Assembly (NCBI GenBank): GCA_011947345.1
Contig: JAAVTG010000693.1
Location: 362,277 to 426,276, forward strand
Length of the DNA stretch: 64,000 nt
Origin: Phytophthora quininea
Taxonomy: Eukaryota > Oomycota > Peronosporomycetes > Peronosporales > Peronosporaceae
Direction: 5' to 3'
Positions 23,801 through 34,170 of this stretch are shown here, one piece after another; position 1 is the first letter of the stretch; every line of letters starts with the position of its first letter. The position numbers and the translations under genes are program-made. Below the pieces are notes generated by a model. It did not search any database, was not told the DNA's origin, and saw nothing but the letters and a program-made list of their open reading frames with translations.

Positions 23801-25228
23801 CTTCGGTGCGCCCACGGAGAGCACGACGGAGGAAGTGGTGGCGCCGCCCACCAGCTCGACGATTTCGGTGCCGATGCCGGAAGCACGGTGGCGGACGCCG
23901 GTGCGGCTGAAGGTGTGCACTTCGCGACGGAAACCAAGTCGGAAAGCACAACGGAGGTGTCGTTCACAGACTTCGGTGCGCCCACGGAGAGCACGACGGA
24001 GGAAGTGGTGGCGCCGCCCACCAGCTCGACGATTTCGGTGCCGATGCCGGAAGCACGGTGGCGGACGCCGGTGCGGCTGAAGGTGTGCACTTCGCGACGG
24101 AAACCAAGTCGGAAAGCACAACGGAGGTGTCGTTCACAGACTTCGGTGCGCCCACGGAGAGCACGACGGAGGAAGTGGTGGCGCCGCCCACCAGCTCGAC
24201 GATTTCGGTGCCGATGCCGGAAGCACGGTGGCGGACGCCGGTGCGGCTGAAGGTGTGCACTTCGCGACGGAAACCAAGTCGGAAAGCACAACGGAGGTGT
24301 CGTTCACAGACTTCGGTGCGCCCACGGAGAGCACGACGGAGGGAAGTGGTGGCGCCGCCCACCAGCTCGACGATTTCGGTGCCGATGCCGGAAGCACGGT
24401 GGCGGACGCCGGTGCGGCTGAAGGTGTGCACTTCGCGACGGAAACCAAGTCGGAAAGCACAACGGAGGTGTCGTTCACAGACTTCGGTGCGCCCACGGAG
24501 AGCACGACGGAGGAAGTGGCGCCGCCCACCAGCTCGACGATTTCGGTGCCGATGCCGGAAGCACGGTGGCGGACGCCGGTGCGGCTGAAGGTGTGCACTT
24601 CGCGACGGAAACCAAGTCGGAAAGCACAACGGAGGTGTCGTTCACAGACTTCGGTGCGCCCACGGAGAGCACGACGGAGGGAAGTGGTGGCGCCGCCCAC
24701 CAGCTCGACGATTTCGGTGCCGATGCCGGAAGCACGGTGGCGGACGCCGGTGCGGCTGAAGGTGTGCACTTCGCGACGGAAACCAAGTCGGAAAGCACAA
24801 CGGAGGTGTCGTTCACAGACTTCGGTGCGCCCACGGAGAGCTCGACGGTGACAGTAACTACTTATTCAGTCACATCTGGTGCGGATGATTTTGACGACAT
24901 ATTCGGCGAGGAAGTCATTCATGCCGATTTGACACACGAATCATCAGCACTGTCATGCTCTCACCAAGGAACAGAAAAATTGGAGGATGAATTTGACGAG
25001 ATTTTTGCGGATCCCCAGAAGCAACAGCCAGCCTCCGAAGCTAGCGACGGTGTGGTGAAGGAAGGATTCTCTGGCCCTGATGTGCCTGATGCGTTCTTGT
25101 CAAGTTTATCAACGGACAAAGGAAAGGAGCGAAGTTCTTTCAGTTCAGTGGAGCAGCAATTGTCTGGCACTGAGGTTCGCACGGGAACGCCCGCCTCCAG
25201 TTTCACCTTCGACGACGACGGCAGTTAA
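17844..25228 (+). CDS. Large alpha-solenoid protein with 57-residue tandem repeats
   Basis: An intronless frame starts at ATG 17844 (MNGYLRSKCSSEQ). The first ~760 residues look like an all-helical HEAT/ARM-type solenoid. A spacer of about 200 residues follows, rich in Ser, Thr, Ala and short DWGD, NAF and FGDF words, then the repeat array (20721-24850) and a unique acidic tail with DDFDDIFGEE and DEFDEIFADP ending at 25228. The DF/DWG-type words recall tails of membrane-trafficking adaptors; this is analogy, and I could not assign a family. As sequenced the frame ends at 21866 (1340 aa), because ten repeat units have lost one net base. If those losses are artefacts the protein would be about 2460 aa. 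The C-terminal tail is clearly coding in its own frame, which favours the longer product. Confidence 0.7.
20721..24850 (+). repeat. Tandem array of about 24 units of 171 bp, plus a partial unit
   Basis: Unit starts (TCGTTCACAGAC): 20721, 20892, 21063, 21234, 21405, 21576, 21746, 21916, 22086, 22257, 22427, 22598, 22769, 22940, 23110, 23278, 23448, 23619, 23790, 23960, 24130, 24300, 24471, 24638, and a partial unit at 24809. Thirteen units are 171 bp, nine are 170, one is 168 and one 167. All length variants sit at the same place, the GGAGGGAAGTGGTGG segment. I noticed only one substitution (TTC to TCC in the unit at 21916). The 57-residue unit contains SFTDFG and LDDFG words. Such uniformity implies very recent expansion, active homogenisation, or assembly collapse/duplication. 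Confidence 0.97.
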
Positions 25229-25391
25229 AATGCCTGTACGTGTTTCATTCAGAATTAACGCATTTGGATGTTCATTGTCTGCCCCCTTGTTGCCACTGTC
25301 ATTTCTGCCGCTGCACTTGCGTCGACCCACTAGCAATTACGGGCTTCGAGACTGATCTTTTCTTTTCTTCTACCTGTGGAAGCTTCATGCT

Positions 25392-27502
25392 TCACTTGAA
25401 CGTATTGAAGTCGCGGACTTCGTTCACGATTTCCAGAGCGCGTTGAAGCAGCGTCCGCATCTCGTCGCAGTTCGAGCGTCGAGCAGCAATGTCGCCCGTT
25501 TCCGCCAGAAGCTCCGTGAGCTTGTCGTCGCGATAGAGTGAAGATACCAGCTCGTTCTGGATGTTCTCCTTGGAGTGGCCCACCATGAAGCACATAATCG
25601 CCTTAGGGACGAGATCCAAGAAGTTTTTCCGCACAATGTCGAAGTAGGATGCAAGCAGGCTCTTGATGATCTCTGTCTCGATGCGCTCTCGGTCCGACGG
25701 ATCGTCTCCTGGCGCATGCTCACGGGGACCTGCGGGAGCTTGACAACTGCGGGCTTTGCACTGGGAGCGCCATCCGCCCCGCTCTTCTTTCTGCCGCCTC
25801 CGAAGAACGACAAAAGACCATTTCCTTCTTGCTTTTCCTCGGCTGCCCCTGCGTGGCCACCAGGAGCACCGCCCTGTTTCACTCCCTGACCAGCACGTCG
25901 CGGGTCCTGGTTCACCACATTATTGCTGGGTGCTCCAGCCGATGCCATGGTTTCACGCTGCATCTTCTCCATCAGCTGCGCCACTGCGCGACTTCCGCCG
26001 ATAAAGTCGGGGTGGTTTGTGTTTACATAGGCTAGCTCAATCTGGATGAGGTTCTGAATCATAGCCTGCGTCGGCACCAGCGAGGCACGTAGCATGGTGT
26101 TCACGACTTCCATAACACGGTCACGCAGCTCTGGGAAACGCGTCAGCTCAATGGTCTCGCACTGGGAGGTCACTCGTTGCAGTTCATCAAATACAAGGTC
26201 GACACACTGCAGACCTGGCTGCTCCAGGCGACTGATCTGGCGCTTGGCTAGCAGCTCGAAGGAGACTTCGGGGACAAACAGCGACTGACGCGGGCCGTTG
26301 GCATTGCGAATGGTGGTGCGAATATCCTCGTCACTGAGACCGTCGAACGGGTTCACCTCGCGCAGTGACTTGGAGAAGATCTCGTTGAAAATGTAGTTGA
26401 TACGAGCACCGCCGTACAGCTCGTCCATCTCCACGAGCTGGTGGTTGCGGCCATCCAGCGAGTTGGTGAAGTTGCTGGAGAAGTGCGAGAGCAAGTTCAG
26501 CAGACACCCGCCCATTTCCGTCGGCGTCATTTGCTCGGTGGGGAGCCCATCTCGCCCAGCTCTTGGTCCAAGTCGGAGATCATACTGCTGATCTTGGACT
26601 TAATGTCGGGCAGACAATCGCGAATGTGGTGCATCAAGATCGTGTTGAGCGTCTTGGACAAATATTGGGTGCCCATGCGAGACGCAATGGCCCGGTACGC
26701 TGGGTGGGTCTTGAAGAAGTTTTGCTCCTTGGACAGAGAGTCCCGGATGGCCAGCTTCGAGTTGATGTCGGCTTGGCTGCGGTTCACCACGCCCACATAG
26801 CCTCGTTTGAGAGGGATCACGCGTCCCTGCAGCATGTCCATGGCGTCCGTGCCGTCGTCCATGAGGTCCAACTTGGTGAGCACTCCGATCGTGCGGATTC
26901 CTTCCGGGTCGATCTCTCTGGCCATTTTGAGCGAGTCACTGTTGGCCAGGTCGGTATTGGCCGAGGTGACGGCCAGGATGATAGAATTGGGGTTCGAGAT
27001 GAACTCGGTGCACATATCTCGGATCTGCTCCTCGATATTGACGGGCTGGTCCCCACGGGCACTTTGGTGATGCCTGGCAGGTCCACGAGCGTGAGATTGA
27101 GCACGTGGGGGAGAAGACCTTGAGGTTGATGGACTTGTTGGAAATGCCCTTGTTCTTGCCCGTGATGCGGTCCGTCTCCTTCTCGATCTCCTTGCGGATC
27201 TCGCCAAAGTCCGTGAACTTCTGGCCGGGCATGTGCAGGAACTCGCCCCACTCGTCGGCGTCGTCTCCGTCGTCGGTCGGGGCCTTGCCGGAGCTGTTGT
27301 AGAGCTGCAGCACCAGCGGCCGGCGCGTGACGATGCCCGAGCCTCTGGGCAAGAAATCTTTGCCCACGATGTTCTCCAGCACCGACGACTTGCCGCTGCT
27401 CTGGCTGCCGATGACGACGATCTGCGGCAGGTTGATGGGCGACTGGCCGATGGCACTGAAGACGTCCTGCAGCTTGTTAATGATGGGGATGAGCTGGTCC
27501 AT
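25392..27502 (-). CDS. Dynamin-related GTPase (DRP1/Vps1 type)
   Basis: Membrane-fission GTPase. The ATG at 27502 gives [13 protein letters not shown]; the P-loop is [12 protein letters not shown], switch 2 [11 protein letters not shown] and the base motif TKLDLMDDG. The dynamin middle domain follows, then a short Gly/Lys-rich insert ([10 protein letters not shown]) and a GED at the end ([20 protein letters not shown] to the stop at 25392). No PH or Pro-rich domain, so this is the DRP1/Vps1/Dnm1 class of about 700 aa. Four single-base losses break the frame at 27107-27111, 27051-27054, 26540-26543 and about 25708, the first three in runs of four or five identical bases. Domain order and conservation are otherwise perfect. 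Likely roles are mitochondrial, peroxisomal or vacuolar fission. Divergent from the methyltransferase, 193 bp apart. Confidence 0.9.
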
Positions 27503-27597
27503 TGCGCTGGAGGAAGAAGGGGAAGACACAGCAACGGAAGGAGGCGCCTGTTCTCCAAGTGAAGCCGCTTGGATGCGTTAAAAAATGATTTTCTGAT

Positions 27598-27640
27598 ATG
27601 GTTAAACTTTACATTAAAATGTAACGAAAAGTTTAACCAT
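27598..27640. promoter_or_regulatory. 43-nt inverted repeat in divergent promoter
   Basis: Arms of 13 bp (27598-27610 and 27628-27640, ATGGTTAAACTTT and its complement) enclose a smaller TTACATT/AATGTAA inverted repeat. It lies in the AT-rich gap between the dynamin and methyltransferase start codons. It could be a cruciform or factor site; nothing more can be said. Confidence 0.5.
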
Positions 27641-27695
27641 TAAATTATGCTAAATAAAATGGTACTTGTTCCAGCTGGCCATCCAATTGACAAGC

Positions 27696-28818
27696 ATGGC
27701 TGAGCTCCAATGGCGCGACCTTGACCTGCTGGGCGTGCACCGCGACACGCTGCAATGCGCCTCGACGCGCTGCATCGCATGCTGCTACAAGATCGTGCTG
27801 CACAGCCGTCCAGGACTGCTGCCCAACGTGCGGCCGGAGATGTGTCCAAGGATGAAGCCCAAAGAAGAAGAAGCTTCCGGCCAACATGCTATCGGCCTGT
27901 ACAATGCTGACACCGTCAAGACGATCCTGACACTGGGCGACGGCAACTTCTCGTACTCATTGGCGCTGGCTAGAGCCCTCCCAGACGTCAAGTTGGTGGC
28001 CACGTCCCACGAGAGTAAGCAGTCGGTGCTGGAGACGTACCCGGACGGAGAGACGATCCTGGAGGAGCTCAACGCCATGCCACACGTGACGGTGCTGCAC
28101 CAAGTGGACGCCACGGATGGACAACAGCTGCAGAAGTTGGGCTCGTTCGACCGCGTCATTTGAACTTCCCGTGCGTCCGCGCGCAGAGCGGCGCCGACGG
28201 GCAGAACCAGGAGATGGAGGTCAACAAGAAGCTGCTCAACGACTTTTCGCGGTCGTTGGTGCAGTGCTGACGGAGACAGGCGAGGTGCACGTGACACACA
28301 AGACCAAGGCCCCGTTCGGCCAGTGGGGGATCGAAAAGATTGCTGCTAGTAACAAACTTCGTCACCAGCAGTCCGTCGTCTTCGACCGATGTCTGTATCC
28401 AGGATACACCAACAAGAAGGTGCTCGACAAGAAATCCTTCCCCATCTGGGACTCGCTGACATTCGTATTCGTGCCGGAAAGTCGAACGCAACCTACTGCA
28501 GAAGAGAAGACGGATGGAGAAGCAGATGAAAGTACCGACATGACTGTGCCTGTTACGATGGATATCCTGAAGAAGATGTACTTACTGCTGACCCCGTCGC
28601 TTGATGAAGTCATGGGCGGCAAGAAGAAGAAGAAGAAGAAACGGATGGAGCGGCGGCAAGGACAGCAAGGAAAGCAAGGAAAGCAACAACAAACGCAAGC
28701 AGCCTTCCAAAGCTACCAAGCAACGCCCAGGCAAAAAGAAACCCCGCAGGTCATGATCAGCGCTACTGAAGACGCATTTCTCAGTACCTTAGCACATTTT
28801 AGACATAGACTCAGTTAG
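27696..28818 (+). CDS. BMT5-like rRNA (uridine-N3) methyltransferase (DUF2431)
   Basis: Rossmann-fold SAM-dependent methyltransferase of the family that includes yeast Bmt5, which methylates 25S rRNA. Signatures: TILTLGDGNFSYSLALARAL (SAM loop), LVATSHESKQSVLETYP, VDATDGQQLQKLGSFDRVI and NFPCVRAQSG, then GEVHVTHKTKAPFGQWGIEKI. The tail is Lys-rich (a run of KKKKKKRMERRQ) and suits a nucleolar protein. The start at 27696 is the first ATG of the frame. Two bases are missing, at the TTT 28159-28161 directly before NFP and the TTTT 28244-28247; each loss breaks a conserved segment. Convergent with the channel gene, 17 bp between stop codons. Confidence 0.83.
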
Positions 28819-28835
28819 ACGAGCTGCCTTACGGC

Positions 28836-31800
28836 TTAGACGCTCTGTTCGTTCGAAGGTTCGGGGATCCCCTTGTAACGTCGATACTTCGCTTGAATCC
28901 TTCGCGCTGCTCGCTCCATCGTATGCGCTCCGATCAAAACGAACAAGCGATCGCTGCTTAAAATTTCCAGGTCGGCTGTCGGAGTTGTGATCACGATCGG
29001 CAGTTCTACTTCGTTTGACGTGCCCATCGCCTGGGTCGACAAGCGATAAATACCGACACAAATGCCCGAGTATGAAGACGAAGCAAACGCGTGGAAAACA
29101 TCCGCGTACGTTGCGTCAACCTGAAGTTTCATCGACCACAAATTAGCAAGCTGAAGAAGATGGAAGCGAATTCACTCTTGATACTTACTCGAAGCGAACG
29201 CGGAACTGAGAACGTGTGAATTACACCAGTACAACGTGGCCCACCCACAAGCTGCCGAACAATTTTGTGAATGGACGGATTGAAGTACGTCTGGCAAACG
29301 CATCAAGTTAGTGCTTTGTCAGAGAGTCCATTCGAGAGCAAGCACATACCTGAACGACCATGTTTTCACATAGTTCCGGGTGAAGAATCCGCCCCGACAT
29401 ATACAGAGGAAGACCGAAGATCTCTTTCTCAGACTTCTGTTCTGGAGCGTCGTGCTGCAGGATATGGTCCCACAACTTCAGCACTTCCATACCCGGTATA
29501 TCCGATGCAAAGCCATTACACGCTTGATCCATACTGTGCATAGTCTGCAGGGGGTTGAGTTGGAAGGACATGCCCATGAACTTTGAGTTGGCTTCGTCTG
29601 CGAGCTCTGTGACGGTAAAGATTCTTGAAAAGTCCATCTTCAGTTCAACCAGCATGGTCGTGAAGATGGCCTCTGCATCACCAATACTTGACTCCAGCTC
29701 AACATCGGAAGCAGACTCGCCAATAAGGGTTTTCTTTGCTCGCTTTCCAAGGACGACCACTGCGGCAGCAGCCTTCGCCCCAGCACGTTGCAAATCCGAA
29801 TAAACGAGGGGCTTCCGCGCACGTAGTACTGCATTAGATAGCGATATCACAGAGAGTTAATTGAAATCATCCAGCAACTGCCATTAGCTCAGTTCGCAAC
29901 TTACCACGTCCTTAAAGGAGGCCAAAATCCGCGTCAAGGTCGATGACGGCTCTGCAGTATCCAGGATAGTGATCGGAGGGCGAGCAGCAGCAGCATACGG
30001 GCTACGCAATGGCAGTATCAACCACTGTAAACTCTCCAGCGATTCTTCGCCCAAGAAACTGCACACAACAATGTGGTTTGGATGTAGCAGGACGTCGAGA
30101 GAAGGGGTTGTCAGCGTGTCAGCAGTCGTCGAGGGAATTGGGATCGGTGTTTCGTCGCCGCCAGGAAGTTTACCACTTAGCGCCGCAGTTTCGTAAGGAT
30201 TGCCGCTGGTGATTGTACGATTAGACTTCTTGAAGCTGAGGGCAATGCTTTCGAGCGAGCGATCCTAGAGATAATAGTGCAAGAGCGTATCAGCCACCGA
30301 TAAACATTTATATCACTGATAACGACGACGTACCAACACAAGCAGGCCCGTCGTGGACGTCTCCAGCTAAACAAATAGGAGAACGCAAGAGTCAAAAACA
30401 AAGGCACCTCACTATTCATCAAAAGGGAAAATAGTGGACGTACCGGAGTCCGATGCTTCGTAGAGTCGTAGTTTGGAGTCGTCAACGCGGTGTATGCAGT
30501 AAGACTTCGCAATTCATCACACGGGAGGTCGTCGGCATGGGTAGAAAGCATTGCTGGTTGGTACACGTCTCCTGTCGGGTTCATGAAGGTAGAAGTGCTG
30601 GCTGGTCGTCGCAAGTCCTCTCGACTGACCTGCTCTGGGCAAATTCTGTAGTTGAAAACTTGATCGAGATCGTCAGCGATGACATAGCACTGGATCCACT
30701 CCGTCATCAACAGACTCTCGCCAGGGTTCAATAGCACCCGCGACTCTGGCTCGTGGAAGCCCGAGTCATCGTCAGAGAATAGCACTTCCACGCCGATAAG
30801 CAATACCGTGCCTGACGTTTCTCGGAATACTGTTAGTGCAGCCTGCGAAAACGTTAATCCGGCATATTTCTGTTGACAGCAAAGCAGGCTGTTAAATATT
30901 TTCCCGCATCATCACAAAGGTAAGCATTCTATACCTTGGACAGGTGGATTAAATACATTTCCTTTGCCGCTCCAGCGTAGTATTCCTTGATCCAGCTCTG
31001 CTCCGAGCACGCTTTTTCAGCGACGTCAGTTGTCAGGATATCAGCACCAAGCGACTTGTCCTTCGCAATCATCCCAAGTAACGGCGCGTGGGAGGCGTCT
31101 GTATCCTCACTCGAGTCGACTGAAAGACTCGACCCCAAATTCGACAGCATCGTCGAGATGCCGTTGCAAACAGCATTCTGTGCGAGCGATCCCATCTTAA
31201 TGACGTTCTCACAGATAACATCGTCGGCATCCACACCTGCTGCAAGCATGTGTCGCGCACTCTCAGCACGCAAAACCATCACTAAGAAACGCACCGAAGG
31301 CCTTGAAAATAATAATAAAAAAGTTAGTACAATATGGATCCACACAACGTATCGTACAAGCTTACCCAACGTAGCGTTTCGTTGCCAGCACCCGCATAAT
31401 ATTCATCGCGTCTTCGTTTGCACAGTTTTCGGTTAACTTGTCAGGGAAGACAAAAACAGCTCTAGCATCACGAGCGAGAGACCGCTCCAAATCCTCTGAT
31501 CGAGTGGCATTGCCAGCAACGTACGTCACTCGACTCGCAAATATTGGATCAGCTTTCAGCTTCGCAATAAGAGGTTTGGTGAACTTGGACTTGCGCTCTC
31601 CGAGCACGACAGCTTCAAGTTGCTGTGTGTCGGAATCACAGAGGTGATCTGCGTGGAAAAGCTCTCGTAAAATTGCCGAAAGCTGTGCAAACGACGGGTT
31701 GCCCATTACAAGCACGTGTTTCGAGTCTGGCTTGGGTGTGTAGGGTGGATTCCCGACTTGCCGCAGCTTGTACAAGCTGATAAGGTTATCAATCTCCATG

Positions 31801-32858
31801 GAAAATAAAATGATCCCCATAACGATGAACATGATAGCCAGAAGTCTGCTAGGGACTGTTTGAGGAGCGTTGTCGCCATATCCAACCGTGCCAAGTGTCT
31901 GCATCAAACGAAAAACACGACCGTCAGATAAATACATGTGCACCATAGACGTCCTCAAAGAAACTTACCACGACTGTGAAGTAGAACGCGAACATGACAG
32001 ACCACGTGGACTCAGAGCACTGTGGAGACTCGTGTCTTGTGACAGACCCATCATTACAGCTGTACAAGTGCGCGAAGCCGTTGTCGGTGAAGAACGGCAA
32101 CTCACCGAGCGTCTCCAGGAAGAAAATGACCGACGCTCCGACCATGATCATCAATAAGATCTTGATGCCCAGCCGGACCATCATCCAGGCTTTTGTGGAT
32201 CTCGGCACGTGCTTCTCCATCTCTAAGTAGCTGCGCAGGATAAACACAGAACGCATGATGGAAAAGTCCAAGTACGTGCGAGTACGAACTCCGCCAATGA
32301 TCTTGATGGATCCGAAGCCCACACCAAAGTTCGATGCCAGACACAGCAGCTCGAGCAGCGTCGACGGCGAGAAGCAGAACAAAATCTTGTACCGGGACGC
32401 CAGGAAGCGCACAATGTCGTCCACAATTGCAACGACGTAGAGCCCCAGCACCGTGTAGTAGGACCACTCAGTGACGTCGTAGGAATTGAGTCGGGACATA
32501 GTGAGGCCTAGAATCGCGAACGATACGAGCAATTGCACCGGTCGGTTCTACACGAAAAGAGCCGTCAACACCACGCAATAAATAATGAATTAACGAAACT
32601 TCGTACGATGATGGCCGCAGCTCGAGACGTCCTTGCCCACCGTCGGCAGTTGAGTGAGAAGCCCACCTCGCCCTTATGCAGCGATTTGCGCTGTCGGCGA
32701 GAGGCGAGCGTCCACAGACACGAGACGACGACGAGGCCTGCGAGCAGGTAGCTGGCGTGGATCACCTGCTCCTGCGTGTGCGCCCAGTCCGCCACGCAGC
32801 GGGGAGTGCTGCTGGTGGCATTCGTCTCCTCGTTCTGGTTGACGCAGATCATCCCCAT
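28836..32858 (-). CDS. BK-type (RCK-domain) potassium channel
   Basis: Large-conductance K+ channel alpha subunit. Ten exons: 32858-32667, 32547-31969, 31898-31366, 31301-30935, 30842-30444, 30366-30334, 30264-29905, 29828-29350, 29290-29189, 29120-28836; about 1109 aa, typical for the family. An S0-like segment lies near the N-terminus, S1-S4 in exon 2 (few S4 charges: IMRSVFILRSYLEM), and the selectivity filter TLGTVGYGD opens exon 3. The RCK1 domain starts at HVLVMGNPSFAQLSAIL and a second RCK at HIVVCSFLGEE, with YYVRGSP and VVVLGKR in exon 8. The C-terminus holds AARRIQAKYRRYKG, an IQ-like calmodulin-binding motif. One base is lost in the 4-base run 29808-29811 in exon 8. The 33-nt exon 6 is small but in phase. 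The Ca2+ sensor residues could not be checked by eye. Confidence 0.92.
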
Positions 32859-33314
32859 GGCTGCGGGGGTAGAAATACAGAGTGACGGCACCACGCGGAC
32901 AGTCGCGAGTGTGCGGGTTGCGGTAAAGTGTTAGCAGGCGGGGTTTTGTCACACCTTACATGGACGAACGCTAGGAATTGCAGCTGGTGCAGGGGGAGGT
33001 TGGCACGATGCTGCTGCTGCAGCTCGAGTGCAGCGAACCAACTACTGGTATGCGCAGCAATGGAACCGCAAGCCAATAGATTCTACCAAGATGTCGCCAA
33101 CTTGGAGGAGCGGCCGGCACCGCTGCGTCTGTGTCCCGGTCCTGATGGTGATTTCGCATCTTGTTGGTTTACACAGCCACTGTGTACACCAGCCCTTCCT
33201 GATCCCTTTCCTGCCCCGCCCCACGTGGCGAAGTCTCCATTGACAACTCCATCCCATTCTTCAATTCGCAGTCTGCGACCCAAGCGACGAACTTCCAAGA
33301 CTTCATCAACCGCC
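32859..33314. other. Intergenic: divergent promoter of BK channel and GST
   Basis: About 456 bp. The GST frame is open upstream to 32928 without a convincing ATG in the family alignment. I see no other feature. Confidence 0.5.
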
Positions 33315-33989
33315 ATGGTGCTCAAGCTGTACGCCAACATGATCAGCCAGCCGTCCCGTATGGTGGCGTGGTTGCTCAAGGTCAAGGGTGTCGACCACGA
33401 ACTCGTTGAGGTGAACCCTGGCAGCGAGTTTTTCAAGTCGGACGAGTTCAAGGCCATCAACCCCAACCGATTGGTGCCGGCCATCCAGGACGACGACTTC
33501 TTGCTCACCGAAGGAATGGCCATCATCACCTACTTGGCCGACAAGTACGAGTGGACTGACCTGTACCCCAAGGACAACAAGGTCCGCGCCAAGATCAACG
33601 AGTTCCTGCATTGGCACCACACCAACACCCGCCTCTTCACCTTGAACATCGTCCGCCCGGAGATCGCCAAGATCCTCAAGGTAGCCACCCCCAAGGACCT
33701 CGCTGCTCTGGAGGCCAAGGACGCTCTCATTGAGAAGGAGTTCGGGCTATTGGAAGTGTTCCTAGACCACGACTACATCGCCCACACGGACGAGCCCACG
33801 CTGGCCGACTACGCCGCGTACTGTGAGATCGACCAGCTGGAAATGATGGGCTACGACTTCTCCAAGTACAAGAAAGTATCGGCCTGGCTCGAGCGCATGA
33901 AGAAGACGCCGTTCCACGACGAGGTGCACCAACCCCTGGGCGGCTTCCTGACGCAGTTCGGCCTGCGCGCCACTGCTGCCAAGCCGTAA
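33315..33989 (+). CDS. Glutathione S-transferase, theta-like
   Basis: Cytosolic detoxification enzyme, 224 aa, intact and intronless. MVLKLYANMISQPSRMVAWL is the thioredoxin-fold start, with the Ser of SQPSR in the place of the theta-class catalytic Ser. It continues with NPNRLVPAIQDDDFLLTEGM (cis-Pro and the glutathione-binding E/DG region, residues ~50-70), then the all-helical C-terminal domain with ADYAAYCEIDQLEMMGYDFS and WLERMKKTPFHDEVH. ATG 33315 matches the family start; the upstream extension of the frame does not. The Fanzor element begins 41 bp after the stop. Confidence 0.95.
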   Translation: MVLKLYANMISQPSRMVAWLLKVKGVDHELVEVNPGSEFFKSDEFKAINPNRLVPAIQDDDFLLTEGMAIITYLADKYEWTDLYPKDNKVRAKINEFLHWHHTNTRLFTLNIVRPEIAKILKVATPKDLAALEAKDALIEKEFGLLEVFLDHDYIAHTDEPTLADYAAYCEIDQLEMMGYDFSKYKKVSAWLERMKKTPFHDEVHQPLGGFLTQFGLRATAAKP

Positions 33990-34029
33990 ACGATCGATAA
34001 GCTAGATGAGATCGATAATAACACGTCTT

Positions 34030-34170
34030 CTACAGACTTCGCTAACACGAGCTCATTGAGCTCTTGTCGAGGTTCGATCCGCTTCGCTGCAGCCCGAAAC
34101 GAGATCGCTTGTCTTCTGGGGTCTAACGATGGATCGCATGCACTGCCAGTGACCCTGCACACGTGAACCG
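34030..34170 (-). repeat. Fanzor element inverted repeat, left copy (gene 3' end)
   Basis: 141 bp covering the last 15 codons and stop (34123-34125) of the Fanzor frame and about 93 bp beyond. It is nearly identical to the reverse complement of 36394-36541, apart from an indel near 34051-34061 and a few substitutions. Confidence 0.9.

Noticed and set aside
20660..24834. Long minus-strand and alternate + frame ORFs through the 171-bp array as separate genes
   Set aside because: They exist only because the unit length is a multiple of three and the unit is stop-free in these frames; the DFG frame continues from the unique N-terminus and into the unique tail.
34018..34029. Target-site duplication flanking the Fanzor element
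   Set aside because: The bases outside 34030 and 36541 do not match each other at any reasonable length.
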